DNA of 64,000 nt from Clostridia bacterium (GTDB taxonomy: Bacteria; Bacillota; Clostridia; Oscillospirales; CAG-272): contig JAFUJB010000014.1 in assembly GCA_017473865.1 (NCBI GenBank), positions 62,001-126,000 on the forward strand. Reading direction: 5' to 3'. Below are positions 51,574-60,900 of this stretch, in pieces (positions within the stretch are counted from its first letter, which is position 1; each line of letters opens with the position of its first letter). The position numbers were made by a program, and so were the translations under genes. The notes below the pieces were generated by a model. The model searched no databases, was not told where the DNA came from, and saw only the letters and a list, made by a program, of their open reading frames with translations.

Positions 51574-52956
51574 TTATTTGTTAATGTCTTTTAAAGAATT
51601 GATTATATCGTCAACTCTTTCTTGGGGGATAATAAGCCCATCGAATACGTCAAAAGATGCTACGTAGCTTTCTTCATCATACTTGTACACATTCAGAACG
51701 TATTCTTTTTCTCCGGTGTCAAACGTAGTCTTGAAAACAAGCTCTCCCTTAATTCCATTGACCGTACCGGTATAGGTAAGTGCTGAAATCTTGTTAATAA
51801 CCGAAGTTATCTTTTCATTCTTTTCAACGTCTGCGGAATTATAGAAATAGACTGAATTTGTACCGCCGATCTCACATTTAAACGATACGGCATGGTCTGT
51901 AGTTACAGGACATACAAGATTAGATTTAAAATCAGCTTTCATTGCTTCTGCTACCGTCGCCCCGCCCAAAAGCTTATAAACTACATTCGATTCGGGAAGC
52001 ATAGCATAATATACGGTATTTCCCTCTTCGTCGGCAGTAACTCCGATGTAGAGTGAATATTTCTCATTAGTCGTAAGATTGACCGATGTATTGGAATCGC
52101 TGTTCTCTACTTTTTTCTTATAGTCGACACTGACAAGTATTCTTGTTTTTTCGGTAAGCGAATACTGTTCAAGGGCTTGATTATCTGGCTTATATGCCAC
52201 CGCATTTCCGAGATATACCTTGGAAATTGCACTCATAAGCTCTCCGCCTGCTTTTCCGTCTACGGCAATCAACTTGCCGTTATCGTCCTTGCTGAAGAAT
52301 ACGTAAGGTTTTGCATAGAATTCAGCCCCCGTACTGTCAGTCGTAATATATTTTGAACCTGATGACGATACATATTCGACCTTGGTTATGCTTTCGGCGT
52401 CAACCGAGGGAAGCTTGTCGCTCTTGATCATATCGAGCATACCGTAACCGAAAGCATCGGCAGTAACCGAGTCAACGAAATATACTTTGTTTTTACCGCT
52501 TATTTTTGCATAATAGCCTTCGGCTATTGTGTTATAGTCACCAAGAGAAAATACATATTCCTGTTCAGTATTGGTTATAAACTTGACAGCAAGCGAAGGA
52601 GAGTCAAGTCCGTAATCAGCCTCATTTTCAAACCCGTCCGATATTTCGCGTATCGCTTTTAACGACGAGAGTGTGCTCGCCATATTTTCAGGATATGACT
52701 GAGAAAGAGGAAATTCCGCATCGCCGGACCAAATCCAGCCGTCTTCCGTTTTTTCAAAAGCCACATTTTCCGTTTCAAGCGAATACTCAATTTTCGAAAT
52801 GGTTCCGACGTCTATCTTAAGCATTTCAACGCTTGTATCTTCAGGTGTCTGTGTGTCGTCGGGCTGTTCTGCCGCATACTTTCCATAAATAACGTAGCCT
52901 GCTATCAACAGTCCGAGAACAACCAAGAGGGATATAAGCTTAACGCTTTTTTTCAT
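51574..52956 (-). CDS. DUF4340-domain protein of the Gld-like ABC system
   Basis: A 460-residue protein with one N-terminal transmembrane helix (LISLLVVLGLLIAGYVIYG) and a large beta-rich extracytoplasmic region with DUF4340 repeats (ISKIEYSLETENVAFEKTEDGWIWSGD; YVFSLGDYNTIAEGYYAKISG). DUF4340 proteins are found beside GldG-type ABC systems and are of unknown biochemical role. The ATG at 52956 overlaps the stop of the GldG gene by one base (TAATG), so the two are coupled. SD AGGAGGG lies upstream. Confidence 0.8.
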   Translation of the reverse strand: MKKSVKLISLLVVLGLLIAGYVIYGKYAAEQPDDTQTPEDTSVEMLKIDVGTISKIEYSLETENVAFEKTEDGWIWSGDAEFPLSQSYPENMASTLSSLKAIREISDGFENEADYGLDSPSLAVKFITNTEQEYVFSLGDYNTIAEGYYAKISGKNKVYFVDSVTADAFGYGMLDMIKSDKLPSVDAESITKVEYVSSSGSKYITTDSTGAEFYAKPYVFFSKDDNGKLIAVDGKAGGELMSAISKVYLGNAVAYKPDNQALEQYSLTEKTRILVSVDYKKKVENSDSNTSVNLTTNEKYSLYIGVTADEEGNTVYYAMLPESNVVYKLLGGATVAEAMKADFKSNLVCPVTTDHAVSFKCEIGGTNSVYFYNSADVEKNEKITSVINKISALTYTGTVNGIKGELVFKTTFDTGEKEYVLNVYKYDEESYVASFDVFDGLIIPQERVDDIINSLKDINK

Positions 52957-54410
52957 TATCTCGCCCTCCTGCGAAGCCATACGACAACACCTGTTACGAC
53001 AACAGCCAAAGGAAGAACTATCATAAACACAACGGTAAGAAGCATACTCTGAGCTTCGGTAAGCACCATAGAATTTTCTTCAAACTTTTTGACTTCAATC
53101 GAAAGATCTGCCTCTTCTTTATCGCACATCCAGCCGATTGAATAAATAAACATCGCGGCGTTCGTGCCGTACACGTTCAGGCTCTCGTTAACAAGAGAAG
53201 GAGAATTTACCCAAACGATCTGTGTCTGCGAGCCGTCTTCGTTATCTTCGGTAATGGCAACTGCGAGATTGAAAGGTCCGTCAATGTCGCCTTCGACTTT
53301 TTCAATAGTTTCTTTGTTATAACCAGGTCTTGCATAAGCCTTTGAGCTTGTTGTAAGCAAAGGAGTAACTGTCAAAGATTCTCTCAGTTCCTTGCTTATT
53401 TCAATTCCGCAGTTATCTGCGGTAAAGAGATAATAACCTTTAAGAACGTCTACTATACTGTGTGAACCAAAGTTGGGAATCATTGTTGTAGGCTGATTGG
53501 GGATATACATATTGGCATCACCCTCGATGACAAGCCCTTCAACGCCTTTTACACCATAGTATTCCATTACTGAAGCAAGGTTTTTATGCGGCTCTTCCAA
53601 AGAGTTCTTATACCACGAATTGTACATTAATTTGCCGCCTTTTTTGAGGTAGGCAAGTATTTTTTCCGCCTCGTCTTCCGAAATATCTTTTTCGGGAAGG
53701 TTAATAAGCAAGCAATCGCAGTCCTCGGGAACTTTTTCCGACGTTGCAAGGTTAAGCTCTTTCATTTGTATACTTTCCGCATCAAGATATGACGCATAGG
53801 TATCGCTGAGAACGTACTCGTTATGACCTTTAAGAACGTACATAACAGGAAGATTATCGGTCGTTACGTAATTAAGAGCAGCCGTTACACAGCTTTCAAG
53901 AGCAAAACCCGTATAAGCAGGCATTGAGCCATACTGCTGATAGTAATATGCTATCTCGGTCTCTGATACTCCGGGATAATAAAGCTCGAAAACAGATATG
54001 ATCTTCATTCTTTTTTCGGATTCAACGATGATACTGCCAGACTGAACGTCTTCTTTTTCACCCGTAAAGAAGCCGGGATTGATCGCAGGGTCAATCTGTT
54101 TAATTGTAAGTTTTTTGTTTAACGCCTTATATTTATCAAGGAGTGAGATAATACGCTCGTCTTCAGCTCCGTGTTGCTGAACGTAATAAACTGTTACTTC
54201 CTGCTCTATGCCTTTTGCGATCTCAGTAGTTTTTTCGCCCAGAGAAAGCACGTCGTTTGAAGACATATCAAATCTTGTCAGGTTTGTAGGAAGCCGATTT
54301 ACAAAAAGGTTTACGAAGATTACTATTGCAATCGCAACGAGCGAAAGGATAATGGAATATCCGCCCGTCTTTAAATATTTTGTTGAAAGATTAGTGTTTT
54401 TCTTTTTCAT
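52956..54410 (-). CDS. GldG-family ABC transport auxiliary membrane protein
   Basis: A 484-residue protein with an N-terminal transmembrane helix (ILSLVAIAIVIFVNLFV), the GldG signature region NRLPTNLTRFDMSSNDVLSLGEKT, a Rossmann-like extracytoplasmic domain (VMYVLKGHNEYVLSD; DCDCLLINLPEKDIS), and one C-terminal helix (LTVVFMIVLPLAVVVTGVVVW) followed by RRRAR. GldG was named from Bacteroidetes gliding, but in Firmicutes such ABC sets occur without gliding and their substrate is unknown. It lies between the permease and DUF4340 genes. Confidence 0.85.
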   Translation of the reverse strand: MKKKNTNLSTKYLKTGGYSIILSLVAIAIVIFVNLFVNRLPTNLTRFDMSSNDVLSLGEKTTEIAKGIEQEVTVYYVQQHGAEDERIISLLDKYKALNKKLTIKQIDPAINPGFFTGEKEDVQSGSIIVESEKRMKIISVFELYYPGVSETEIAYYYQQYGSMPAYTGFALESCVTAALNYVTTDNLPVMYVLKGHNEYVLSDTYASYLDAESIQMKELNLATSEKVPEDCDCLLINLPEKDISEDEAEKILAYLKKGGKLMYNSWYKNSLEEPHKNLASVMEYYGVKGVEGLVIEGDANMYIPNQPTTMIPNFGSHSIVDVLKGYYLFTADNCGIEISKELRESLTVTPLLTTSSKAYARPGYNKETIEKVEGDIDGPFNLAVAITEDNEDGSQTQIVWVNSPSLVNESLNVYGTNAAMFIYSIGWMCDKEEADLSIEVKKFEENSMVLTEAQSMLLTVVFMIVLPLAVVVTGVVVWLRRRAR

Positions 54411-54425
54411 TGCATTTCCCTCCGA

Positions 54426-55289
54426 TCAGCTCCAACGGCGTTTTTCAACTGCCTGTACCGTAAGAAATACAAACAGAGAAATTACCGAAAGGAAATATAC
54501 GATAGCTGTAAGATCAAACATACCTTCATAGAAGTTAAGGCATCTTTCATATACGGATATACCGCCCACAAATTCGCCGAGCAAGCCTTCGAAGAAGCTG
54601 CGTTTAAAGATATACAATACAGAAATACCTACTTCGCATATTGTAGTTACAATCAGTGCAAACAGATAATTTTTAACCATTGCAAAAACGATTATTCCAA
54701 GCAAAACGCCGAACAGTGCAAGAACAACAAACGCTGTTGTCGCATCTGCAGGAAGGTAGCTTATAAACATACTCGAAAAATATACAACGAGCATTGCGAG
54801 GAACGATATTATTGCAGAAACAATTTGATTTTCCGTTAAAGCGGAGATAAACATACCAATAGCAAGCAAGGACGCTCCCATCAGAAAATATGCGAATATG
54901 GAGCCATACGAAAGGGCGAAGTTAACCGTTCCGAACATTGAGAAAACCAGAGGATAGAGGCATACAACACCCATAGGAACTGCAAAAACGGTAAGCATCG
55001 CAAGGTATTTGCCTATTACAGTCGCCGATACGGATATAGGAAGAGAATACAACAGTTGGTCTGTTTTTCTCTGTCTTTCACCGGCAATTATTCTCATAGT
55101 AAGCAGAGGAGTAACGAGGACAACGGCAATGGCGCTCTGATTAAGCGTATAACCGACGTCAGTTGCCATATAGTTAAAATGGAAGATGGAAGCATAAATA
55201 CCCATAAACAACAACACTATCGCTATATACAAATATCCGAAAAGATTGTTGAAATATGATTTCAGCTCTTTCTGATAGATTGCAGTCAT
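54426..55289 (-). CDS. ABC-2 type permease (GldF-like)
   Basis: A 287-residue membrane protein with about six helices. It starts with YQKELKSYFNNLFGYLYIAI and has the ABC-2 pattern with AGERQRKTDQLLYSLPISVS in the first cytoplasmic part. It partners the ATPase upstream; its start overlaps the ATPase stop (TAATG). The order ATPase-permease-GldG-DUF4340 is typical of the Gld-like cluster. The transported substrate is unknown. Confidence 0.9.
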   Translation of the reverse strand: MTAIYQKELKSYFNNLFGYLYIAIVLLFMGIYASIFHFNYMATDVGYTLNQSAIAVVLVTPLLTMRIIAGERQRKTDQLLYSLPISVSATVIGKYLAMLTVFAVPMGVVCLYPLVFSMFGTVNFALSYGSIFAYFLMGASLLAIGMFISALTENQIVSAIISFLAMLVVYFSSMFISYLPADATTAFVVLALFGVLLGIIVFAMVKNYLFALIVTTICEVGISVLYIFKRSFFEGLLGEFVGGISVYERCLNFYEGMFDLTAIVYFLSVISLFVFLTVQAVEKRRWS

Positions 55290-56299
55290 TATTCTTCATC
55301 CTCCTTCTTTTCTTTTTTTACATCAGACGTAAACAAAGACTCGTATTCTTCTCCGTCGTCTTCATCGTCTACTTCTTCAACTTCTTCCTCAACCTCCGTA
55401 TATTTAAGGAAGATATCTTCAAGGCTCATATTAGAGCTTGACACTTCAAGTATCGAAGCCTGGAAAATACCGAATACGTCCGAACGTATGTCTCTGTCTG
55501 ACGTAATTACTGCCTTGACAACCCCATTCTCGTTTGACTTGACCGTTATTCCGTTTACACCTGAAATATGACGCAAGGAAGAAACAATACTGTTTTCACT
55601 GCCCTTTACTGTCAATTCAAGAGAATTACCCGAGAAGTTTTTGCTGAGGTTTTCGGGCGTATCGCTTGCTACAAGTCTTCCGTCGGAAATAATCATAACG
55701 TAGTCGCAAATCTCGCTCACCTCGCTCAGAATGTGTGAACTGAGAAATACCGTATGGTTTTCCTTCAAAGATTTGATAAGCTCTCTTATCTCAATTATCT
55801 GCTTGGGGTCAAGACCGACCATCGGCTCGTCAAGGATTATTATTTCAGGGTATCCTACAAGCGCCTGAGCAAGTCCGACTCTCTGTCTGTAGCCCTTTGA
55901 AAGATTTTTGATAAGACGGTTCTTAACGTTATCAATTCCCGTCATTTCCATAATTTCTTCAATTTGCGAAACAAGCTCAGCTTTATTTACCCCTCTTGCC
56001 TTTCCGACAAAGGTCAGATATTCAATCGGTGTCATATCCATATAAACTGGGGGAAGTTCGGGCAGATAACCGATACATTTCTTTGCCGCCTTAGGCTCTT
56101 GAAATATATCGTGTCCGTTAATTAACACCTGTCCGTCGGTTGCCGCAAGACAACCTGTCATAATATTCATCGTCGTACTTTTACCTGCGCCGTTGGGCCC
56201 TAAAAATCCGTAGATTTTGCCCGTATCGACCTTGAAACTGATACCCTTTACAGCAGTATGATTTCCGTATTTTTTTACAAGATTTTTTACTTCTATCAA
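55289..56299 (-). CDS. ABC transporter ATP-binding protein (GldA-like)
   Basis: A 336-residue ATPase. Walker A GPNGAGKST, signature LSKGYRQRVGLAQAL, Walker B IIILDEPMVGLD and the H-loop SSHIL are all present. The C-terminal part adds an acidic tail rich in Glu and Asp followed by Lys. The start is TTG at 56299 after GGAGG; a longer frame up to 56425 would enter the promoter. The promoter TTGTAA-17-TACAAT lies at 56344-56372. Confidence 0.93.
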   Translation of the reverse strand: MIEVKNLVKKYGNHTAVKGISFKVDTGKIYGFLGPNGAGKSTTMNIMTGCLAATDGQVLINGHDIFQEPKAAKKCIGYLPELPPVYMDMTPIEYLTFVGKARGVNKAELVSQIEEIMEMTGIDNVKNRLIKNLSKGYRQRVGLAQALVGYPEIIILDEPMVGLDPKQIIEIRELIKSLKENHTVFLSSHILSEVSEICDYVMIISDGRLVASDTPENLSKNFSGNSLELTVKGSENSIVSSLRHISGVNGITVKSNENGVVKAVITSDRDIRSDVFGIFQASILEVSSSNMSLEDIFLKYTEVEEEVEEVDDEDDGEEYESLFTSDVKKEKKEDEE

Positions 56300-56343
56300 G
56301 GCGTATACCTCCAAAACAATTTTTGCATATTTATGATAATAAT

Positions 56344-56372
56344 ATTGTACATAAAAAAAGCACCGTTTACAA
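56344..56372 (-). promoter_or_regulatory. Promoter of the ABC operon
   Basis: Minus strand TTGTAA (56372-56367), 17-bp spacer, TACAAT (56349-56344), serving four genes down to 51574. Confidence 0.65.
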
Positions 56373-56466
56373 TGGATTACAAAAACTTTTTGCATATTTA
56401 AGGAAGTTTTTTTGCAATTTTTCATTAAAGTTTCGTCATCATTTCACACAATCTTCACATTGAGCG

Positions 56467-56494
56467 TTTACAATACGTAGTGTGTAGGGATAAT
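56467..56494 (+). promoter_or_regulatory. Possible promoter of htrA
   Basis: TTTACA (56467-56472), 16-bp spacer, GATAAT (56489-56494). A CACA-rich sequence lies upstream (56454-56460), which could be a regulator site, but no clear repeat is established. Confidence 0.5.
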
Positions 56495-56543
56495 AACCCT
56501 TGAAAAAGCTAAAAATAACATTAATATATAGGAGGCAGTAAAT

Positions 56544-57908
56544 ATGTCAGAAGAAATCAGAAACAATGAAAACAATTTTCAAAACGAGAACGAAGTAAAA
56601 GAAGAAATAAAGACTGAAACCGAAAATACTCAGCAGCCAAGTCAGTCCGAACAGCCTAAGTACAATACGGGTTACTATTCTTCCGAACCACAGTATAAAC
56701 CCTCAAATACGATTTATTCGTATCCTCAGACTGCCTACGACTATTCAAACCGTCAGCCTGAACAGACTACACAGAAAAAGAAAAAAGAAAAAAAGAGCGG
56801 TGCAGGTGTCGTAATTCTCTGCGTAGTGCTTTCTCTTATCTGCGGATTTGCAGGTGCATTCGGCGGATTTGTACTTTTCAATAATTACTTTTCCGATAAT
56901 GCTGAAAACGGCGAAAACACTAACGGTAACACGGTAATTTATGAAGCAGTCGACAAAGATCTTCCCGAAAGCGTTATAAACGCAGGTACGGTTTCAACCG
57001 TTGCGTCAACAGCACTTCCCTCTGTAGTTGAGATAAGAACGGAAGCAGTTGTAAACAACAGCTTCTACGGTCAGTACGTAACTGAAGGTGCAGGCAGCGG
57101 AGTTATTATTTCGAAAGACGGTTATATTGTTACGAATAACCACGTTGTAGCCGGTTCGTCAAACATAAAGGTACGCCTTTCAAACGGCGATGAACACAAT
57201 GCCAAACTCATTGGTACGGACCCCCAGACAGATATTGCTGTTATCAAAATAGACGTTGAAAACCTTACTTCTGCGGTATACGGCGACTCATCCAAGCTTA
57301 TTATCGGCGAACTTACAGTTGCTATCGGTAACCCCTTGGGCGAGCTTGGCGGAACGGTTACTGACGGTATCATAAGCGCTCTCGACAGAGAAATTATCGT
57401 TGAAGGCGAACACATGGTACTTCTCCAGACCAATGCTGCTGTAAGCCCCGGCAACTCGGGCGGCGGTCTGTTTAACTCAAATGGCGAGCTTATCGGCATC
57501 GTAAACGCAAAATCATCGGGCGACAGCATCGAAGGTCTTGGTTTTGCAATCCCCATCAATACCGCCAAACCCATTATCAATGACCTTATTGAAAAAGGCC
57601 ACGTTACCGGCCGTCCTTCAATCGGTATCACGATTATTGAAGTTACCACAGACTATCAGAGATTCATGTACGGCGTATCCGACTACGGCGTATATATTCA
57701 AAAGGCTCTTAGCGAAGAGCTTAAGTCAGGCGACAGAATTATCGCTATCGACGGCAACTCAGTCAGCACTTCTGCCGACATCAAATCCATTCTAAACGGC
57801 CATCGGGTCGGAGATGAGATAACTCTTACCGTTTCAAGAAAAGGCAAGATCGTCGACGTAAAAATCGCCCTTATCGACTCTTCAGACAATAAGCTCTCGA
57901 CCAAGTGA
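56544..57908 (+). CDS. htrA: HtrA/DegP-type serine protease
   Basis: A 454-residue membrane-anchored S1C protease. A long Gln/Glu/Asn/Tyr-rich cytoplasmic N-terminus (about 85 residues) precedes one transmembrane helix (VVILCVVLSLICGFAGAFGGF), then the protease with catalytic His200 (NNHVV), Asp230 (TDIAV) and Ser305 (GNSGGG), and a C-terminal PDZ domain (LKSGDRIIAIDGNSVSTSADI). It degrades misfolded exported proteins. SD GGAGG precedes the ATG. The two-component genes downstream may respond to envelope stress, as CssRS does for HtrA in Bacillus. Confidence 0.95.
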   Translation: MSEEIRNNENNFQNENEVKEEIKTETENTQQPSQSEQPKYNTGYYSSEPQYKPSNTIYSYPQTAYDYSNRQPEQTTQKKKKEKKSGAGVVILCVVLSLICGFAGAFGGFVLFNNYFSDNAENGENTNGNTVIYEAVDKDLPESVINAGTVSTVASTALPSVVEIRTEAVVNNSFYGQYVTEGAGSGVIISKDGYIVTNNHVVAGSSNIKVRLSNGDEHNAKLIGTDPQTDIAVIKIDVENLTSAVYGDSSKLIIGELTVAIGNPLGELGGTVTDGIISALDREIIVEGEHMVLLQTNAAVSPGNSGGGLFNSNGELIGIVNAKSSGDSIEGLGFAIPINTAKPIINDLIEKGHVTGRPSIGITIIEVTTDYQRFMYGVSDYGVYIQKALSEELKSGDRIIAIDGNSVSTSADIKSILNGHRVGDEITLTVSRKGKIVDVKIALIDSSDNKLSTK

Positions 57909-57918
57909 TATTGTTCTC

Positions 57919-57978
57919 TTGAAATTATCGCAAATATGATATATAATTATACAGGGAACAGCAAAAACTGTTCCCTGT
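57919..57978 (+). promoter_or_regulatory. Promoter and +1 hairpin of the two-component operon
   Basis: TTGAAA (57919-57924), 17-bp spacer, TATAAT (57942-57947). Immediately downstream ACAGGGAACAG...CTGTTCCCTGT (57951-57978) forms a perfect 11-bp stem at the predicted start site, resembling the arrangement at the rpmG operon. Confidence 0.75.
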
Positions 57979-58014
57979 ATCCGATTTTGAATTACTTTTC
58001 AGGGAGGAAACGTT

Positions 58015-58701
58015 ATGTACAAGATTCTCGCCGTTGATGACGAGGCGCATATTCGTTTGCTTATAAAAAAATACGCCACCTTTGAGGGCCATACAGTCTA
58101 TGAAGCAGAAAATGGACTTGAAGCAATCGAGCTTTGCAAAAAAAATACATACGACATTATCATAATGGACATTATGATGCCCCACCTAGACGGATTTTCA
58201 GCCTGCCGTGAAATAAGAAAATTCTCCGATACTCCCATTCTTATTCTTTCGGCAAGGGGCGAGGAATACGACAAGATAAACGGTTTTGAAGTCGGAGTCG
58301 ACGACTTCGTGGTCAAGCCCTTTTCGCCAAAAGAGCTGATGCTCAGGATCAATGCTATTATGAAAAGAGCGAAGGCTCAACCATCTTCTCAGCAGAACGA
58401 AATCGTTACCGTTGACGGCTTTAAGGCTGACCTTACGGCGCGTATAGTTTATATAGACGGCCAAAGAATCAACCTTTCACCCAAAGAATACGAGCTGTTA
58501 TTTTACCTGATTAAAAATAAAAACATAGCCTTAACACGAGAAAGGCTTATCTGCGACGTTTGGGGATACGATTTTTACGGCGACGACCGCACTCTTGATA
58601 CGCACATAAAACTGCTCCGCAAACAGCTTGGCAAATATTCGGAACTTATAGTTACCGTGAGAGGAGTGGGTTACCGTTTTGAAATGCACCCCAATAAGTA
58701 A
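58015..58701 (+). CDS. OmpR-family response regulator
   Basis: A 228-residue protein: receiver domain with the phospho-acceptor Asp52 in IIIMDIMMPHLDG and the usual Thr/Ser and Lys (LSARGEE; VVKPFSP), then an OmpR winged-helix domain (LSPKEYELLFYLIKN; VWGYDFYGDDRTLDTHIKLLRKQLG). It binds DNA when phosphorylated by the adjacent kinase. SD GGGAGG precedes the ATG. Its end overlaps the kinase start by about 23 bp. Targets unknown; htrA is a plausible one. Confidence 0.95.
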   Translation: MYKILAVDDEAHIRLLIKKYATFEGHTVYEAENGLEAIELCKKNTYDIIIMDIMMPHLDGFSACREIRKFSDTPILILSARGEEYDKINGFEVGVDDFVVKPFSPKELMLRINAIMKRAKAQPSSQQNEIVTVDGFKADLTARIVYIDGQRINLSPKEYELLFYLIKNKNIALTRERLICDVWGYDFYGDDRTLDTHIKLLRKQLGKYSELIVTVRGVGYRFEMHPNK

Positions 58702-60136
58702 AAAAGCCAGCATCAAGTGGAAAATCTTCGGATTTCTCGTTCTTTTTACGGCGATCATTCTTGTTTTGCTTTGGCTTATGCAGACGGTTTTTCTGTCCGA
58801 TATATATAAGGCAATAAAAATGAATGACCTCGAAAAAAGTGCGGACGAAATAGTTTCCCTGCTTGATTCGACCGATATACAGAAAAAAGCAGACGTTCTC
58901 TCAAGAAAAAATGAGCTTTGTATTTTGGTTCAAACGCCTAACGGCGTAGTTATAGCTTCATCGGAAGCTATGCACAACTGCGTGATACACAACATATCAT
59001 ACCGGGACAGAGCGAAACTCTATCTCGATGCCAAACAAGAGGGTAATGATATTCTGGAACGTTTTATTCTTGATCAGAAAACAGGCACTTTTCGTTCGGT
59101 CAAGGGTAAGGACATCGTTACAGAAGAAAATATTATCCTCACAAGATGTGTTCAAGATAAAAACGGCGAGGAAATCGTTATTTTTATTAACTCGATACTG
59201 ACTCCCGTTAATTCAACGGTGAAAACGCTTAACATTATTCTCGTTGTTATAAGCATACTTCTGTTACTTATAGCGCTTGTTATGTCGTTTGTTATTTCAG
59301 CCACTATTTCAAAACCCTTGAAAAAGCTGACAAATTCGGCAAATGAACTTGCAAAGGGCAACTATGACGCAGACTTTTCCGACAACTCATCAAAAGAGGT
59401 CGCTGTCCTTGCAAATACGCTGAATTATGCGTCCTCAGAGCTTAAGAAAAACGAAGGACTGAAGCGCGAGCTGATTGCAAACATTTCACACGACCTGCGT
59501 ACTCCGCTTACACTGATAACGGGTTACGGTGAAGTTATGCGAGATATTCCGAATGAAATGACTTCCGAAAACCTGCAGATTATAATCGACGAATCAAAAA
59601 GACTCTCTTCACTCGTTAATGACGTGTTAGACATTTCAAAACTTCAATCGAATACTATTGAATTAAAATTTGAAACGTTTGATATTTCCGAAGTCATCAA
59701 GGAAACTTTTGCACGTTATCAAAAGCTTGTTAACCAAGACGGCTACGATATTCAGATAATACAAGAATGCCCTTCACTTGTAACTGCAGACAGACAGAGA
59801 ATTTTGCAAGTACTCTACAACCTTGTAAACAACGCTGTAACGCACACGGGCGACGACAAAAAGGTTATTATTCGCCAAAGCGAAAAAGTACATTCAGGCA
59901 AAAACTACGTTAGAATTGACGTAATTGACACGGGAAGCGGAATTGAACCCGATAAGCTGCCTCTTATCTGGGATAGATATTACAAGGTTGACAAATTCCA
60001 TAAACGAGCGCAGGTAGGCTCGGGACTTGGTCTTTCAATCGTAAAATCCATTGTTGAACTTCACCAAGGCTATTACGGCGTAACGAGTACGCTTGGACTT
60101 GGTTCGGACTTCTGGTTTGAAATACCTAAAGCGTAA
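58679..60136 (+). CDS. Sensor histidine kinase
   Basis: A 485-residue kinase. Two transmembrane helices (FLVLFTAIILVLLWLMQTVF and TLNIILVVISILLLLIALVMSF) bracket an extracytoplasmic sensor of roughly 150 residues; a HAMP segment, HisKA (His271 in NISHDLRTPLTL) and HATPase_c (NLVNNAVTH, DTGSGI, SGLGLSI) follow. Partner of the response regulator. The TTG at 58679 overlaps its gene; no ATG with better spacing was seen. Followed by terminator hairpins. Confidence 0.92.
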   Translation: MKCTPISKKASIKWKIFGFLVLFTAIILVLLWLMQTVFLSDIYKAIKMNDLEKSADEIVSLLDSTDIQKKADVLSRKNELCILVQTPNGVVIASSEAMHNCVIHNISYRDRAKLYLDAKQEGNDILERFILDQKTGTFRSVKGKDIVTEENIILTRCVQDKNGEEIVIFINSILTPVNSTVKTLNIILVVISILLLLIALVMSFVISATISKPLKKLTNSANELAKGNYDADFSDNSSKEVAVLANTLNYASSELKKNEGLKRELIANISHDLRTPLTLITGYGEVMRDIPNEMTSENLQIIIDESKRLSSLVNDVLDISKLQSNTIELKFETFDISEVIKETFARYQKLVNQDGYDIQIIQECPSLVTADRQRILQVLYNLVNNAVTHTGDDKKVIIRQSEKVHSGKNYVRIDVIDTGSGIEPDKLPLIWDRYYKVDKFHKRAQVGSGLGLSIVKSIVELHQGYYGVTSTLGLGSDFWFEIPKA

Positions 60137-60139
60137 TAC

Positions 60140-60312
60140 AGAGATGGTGTGCATAGCACACCATCTCTCTTATTATATAAAATCGGCTATATATAGGTAA
60201 ATCCCATATATAGCCGCTTTTTTAATGCAAATAAAGGCTACACACGGGCGAAGCCCGTGTGTAGCCTTTATCGTGTTCAAACAAAAAGTGTGTGGAAAAA
60301 ACCACACACCTT
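60140..60312. terminator. Cluster of four hairpins between convergent genes
   Basis: AGAGATGGTGTGC...ACACCATCTCT (60140-60167), CGGCTATATATAGG...CCCATATATAGCCG (60184-60216), ATAAAGGCTACACACGGGC-gaa-GCCCGTGTGTAGCCTTTAT (60231-60271) and AAAAGTGTGTGG...CCACACACCTT (60285-60312). They separate the kinase gene from khpA and give the densest array of the dispersed family in the window. Confidence 0.85.
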
Positions 60313-60316
60313 CTTG

Positions 60317-60553
60317 TTATCTTATTTCAACGGTAACCTTTTTACCGTCGGCGTTTGCCGCCGCTTTCATAACAGTACGGATAGCTTTTGCAATTCTGCC
60401 GTTACGTCCGATTACTTTACCCATATCCTGAGAAGCAACACTGAGCGTCAAAACAACGCTGTTTCCGTTTTCATTCTGGATTACAGTAACCTCATCGGGC
60501 TCGTCGACTATCGACTTTGCTATATCCGTAAGAATCTGCTTCAAATCCAACAT
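60317..60553 (-). CDS. khpA: KH-domain RNA-binding protein KhpA
   Basis: A 78-residue protein with a single KH domain; the GxxG loop is GKVIGRNGRIAKAIRTVM. KhpA is found downstream of rpsP in most Firmicutes and with KhpB binds many RNAs, affecting cell division and elongation in streptococci. The start lies 21 bp after the rpsP stop. It ends the ylxM-ffh-rpsP-khpA cluster; rimM, trmD and rplS, often next, do not follow here. Confidence 0.95.
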   Translation of the reverse strand: MLDLKQILTDIAKSIVDEPDEVTVIQNENGNSVVLTLSVASQDMGKVIGRNGRIAKAIRTVMKAAANADGKKVTVEIR

Positions 60554-60574
60554 AGTGCTTTACCGCAGATTGAA

Positions 60575-60817
60575 TTATTCTGTAATGCCGGCTTTTTTGA
60601 GAAGTGCTTTAACAGTTTCTGTGGGCTGAGCGCCGTTGCCGATCCACTTTGTTGCCTTTTCAGCGTCGATCTTGATTTCAGCGGGATTTGTCAAAGGATT
60701 GTAATAACCGATTTCTTCGATAAATCTGCCGTTACGGGGAGATCTTGAATCTGCTACGATTACTCTGTAGAAAGGCTGCTTCTTTGCGCCAACTCTCTTA
60801 AGTCTGATTTTTACCAT
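60575..60817 (-). CDS. rpsP: 30S ribosomal protein S16
   Basis: An 80-residue bS16. The start [24 protein letters not shown] is characteristic, and [14 protein letters not shown] continues the family pattern. The ATG at 60817 follows GGAGG; an upstream in-frame start at 60832 would add five residues overlapping the ribosome site. It lies about 80 bp after ffh and is followed by khpA. Confidence 0.97.
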   Translation of the reverse strand: MVKIRLKRVGAKKQPFYRVIVADSRSPRNGRFIEEIGYYNPLTNPAEIKIDAEKATKWIGNGAQPTETVKALLKKAGITE

Positions 60818-60900
60818 TTTTGTTTCCTCCAAAAATTATATAAATAAATTTATTTTGTTTACTTTCCTTTACGCTACGCTATATTTGATAACATACCGTT

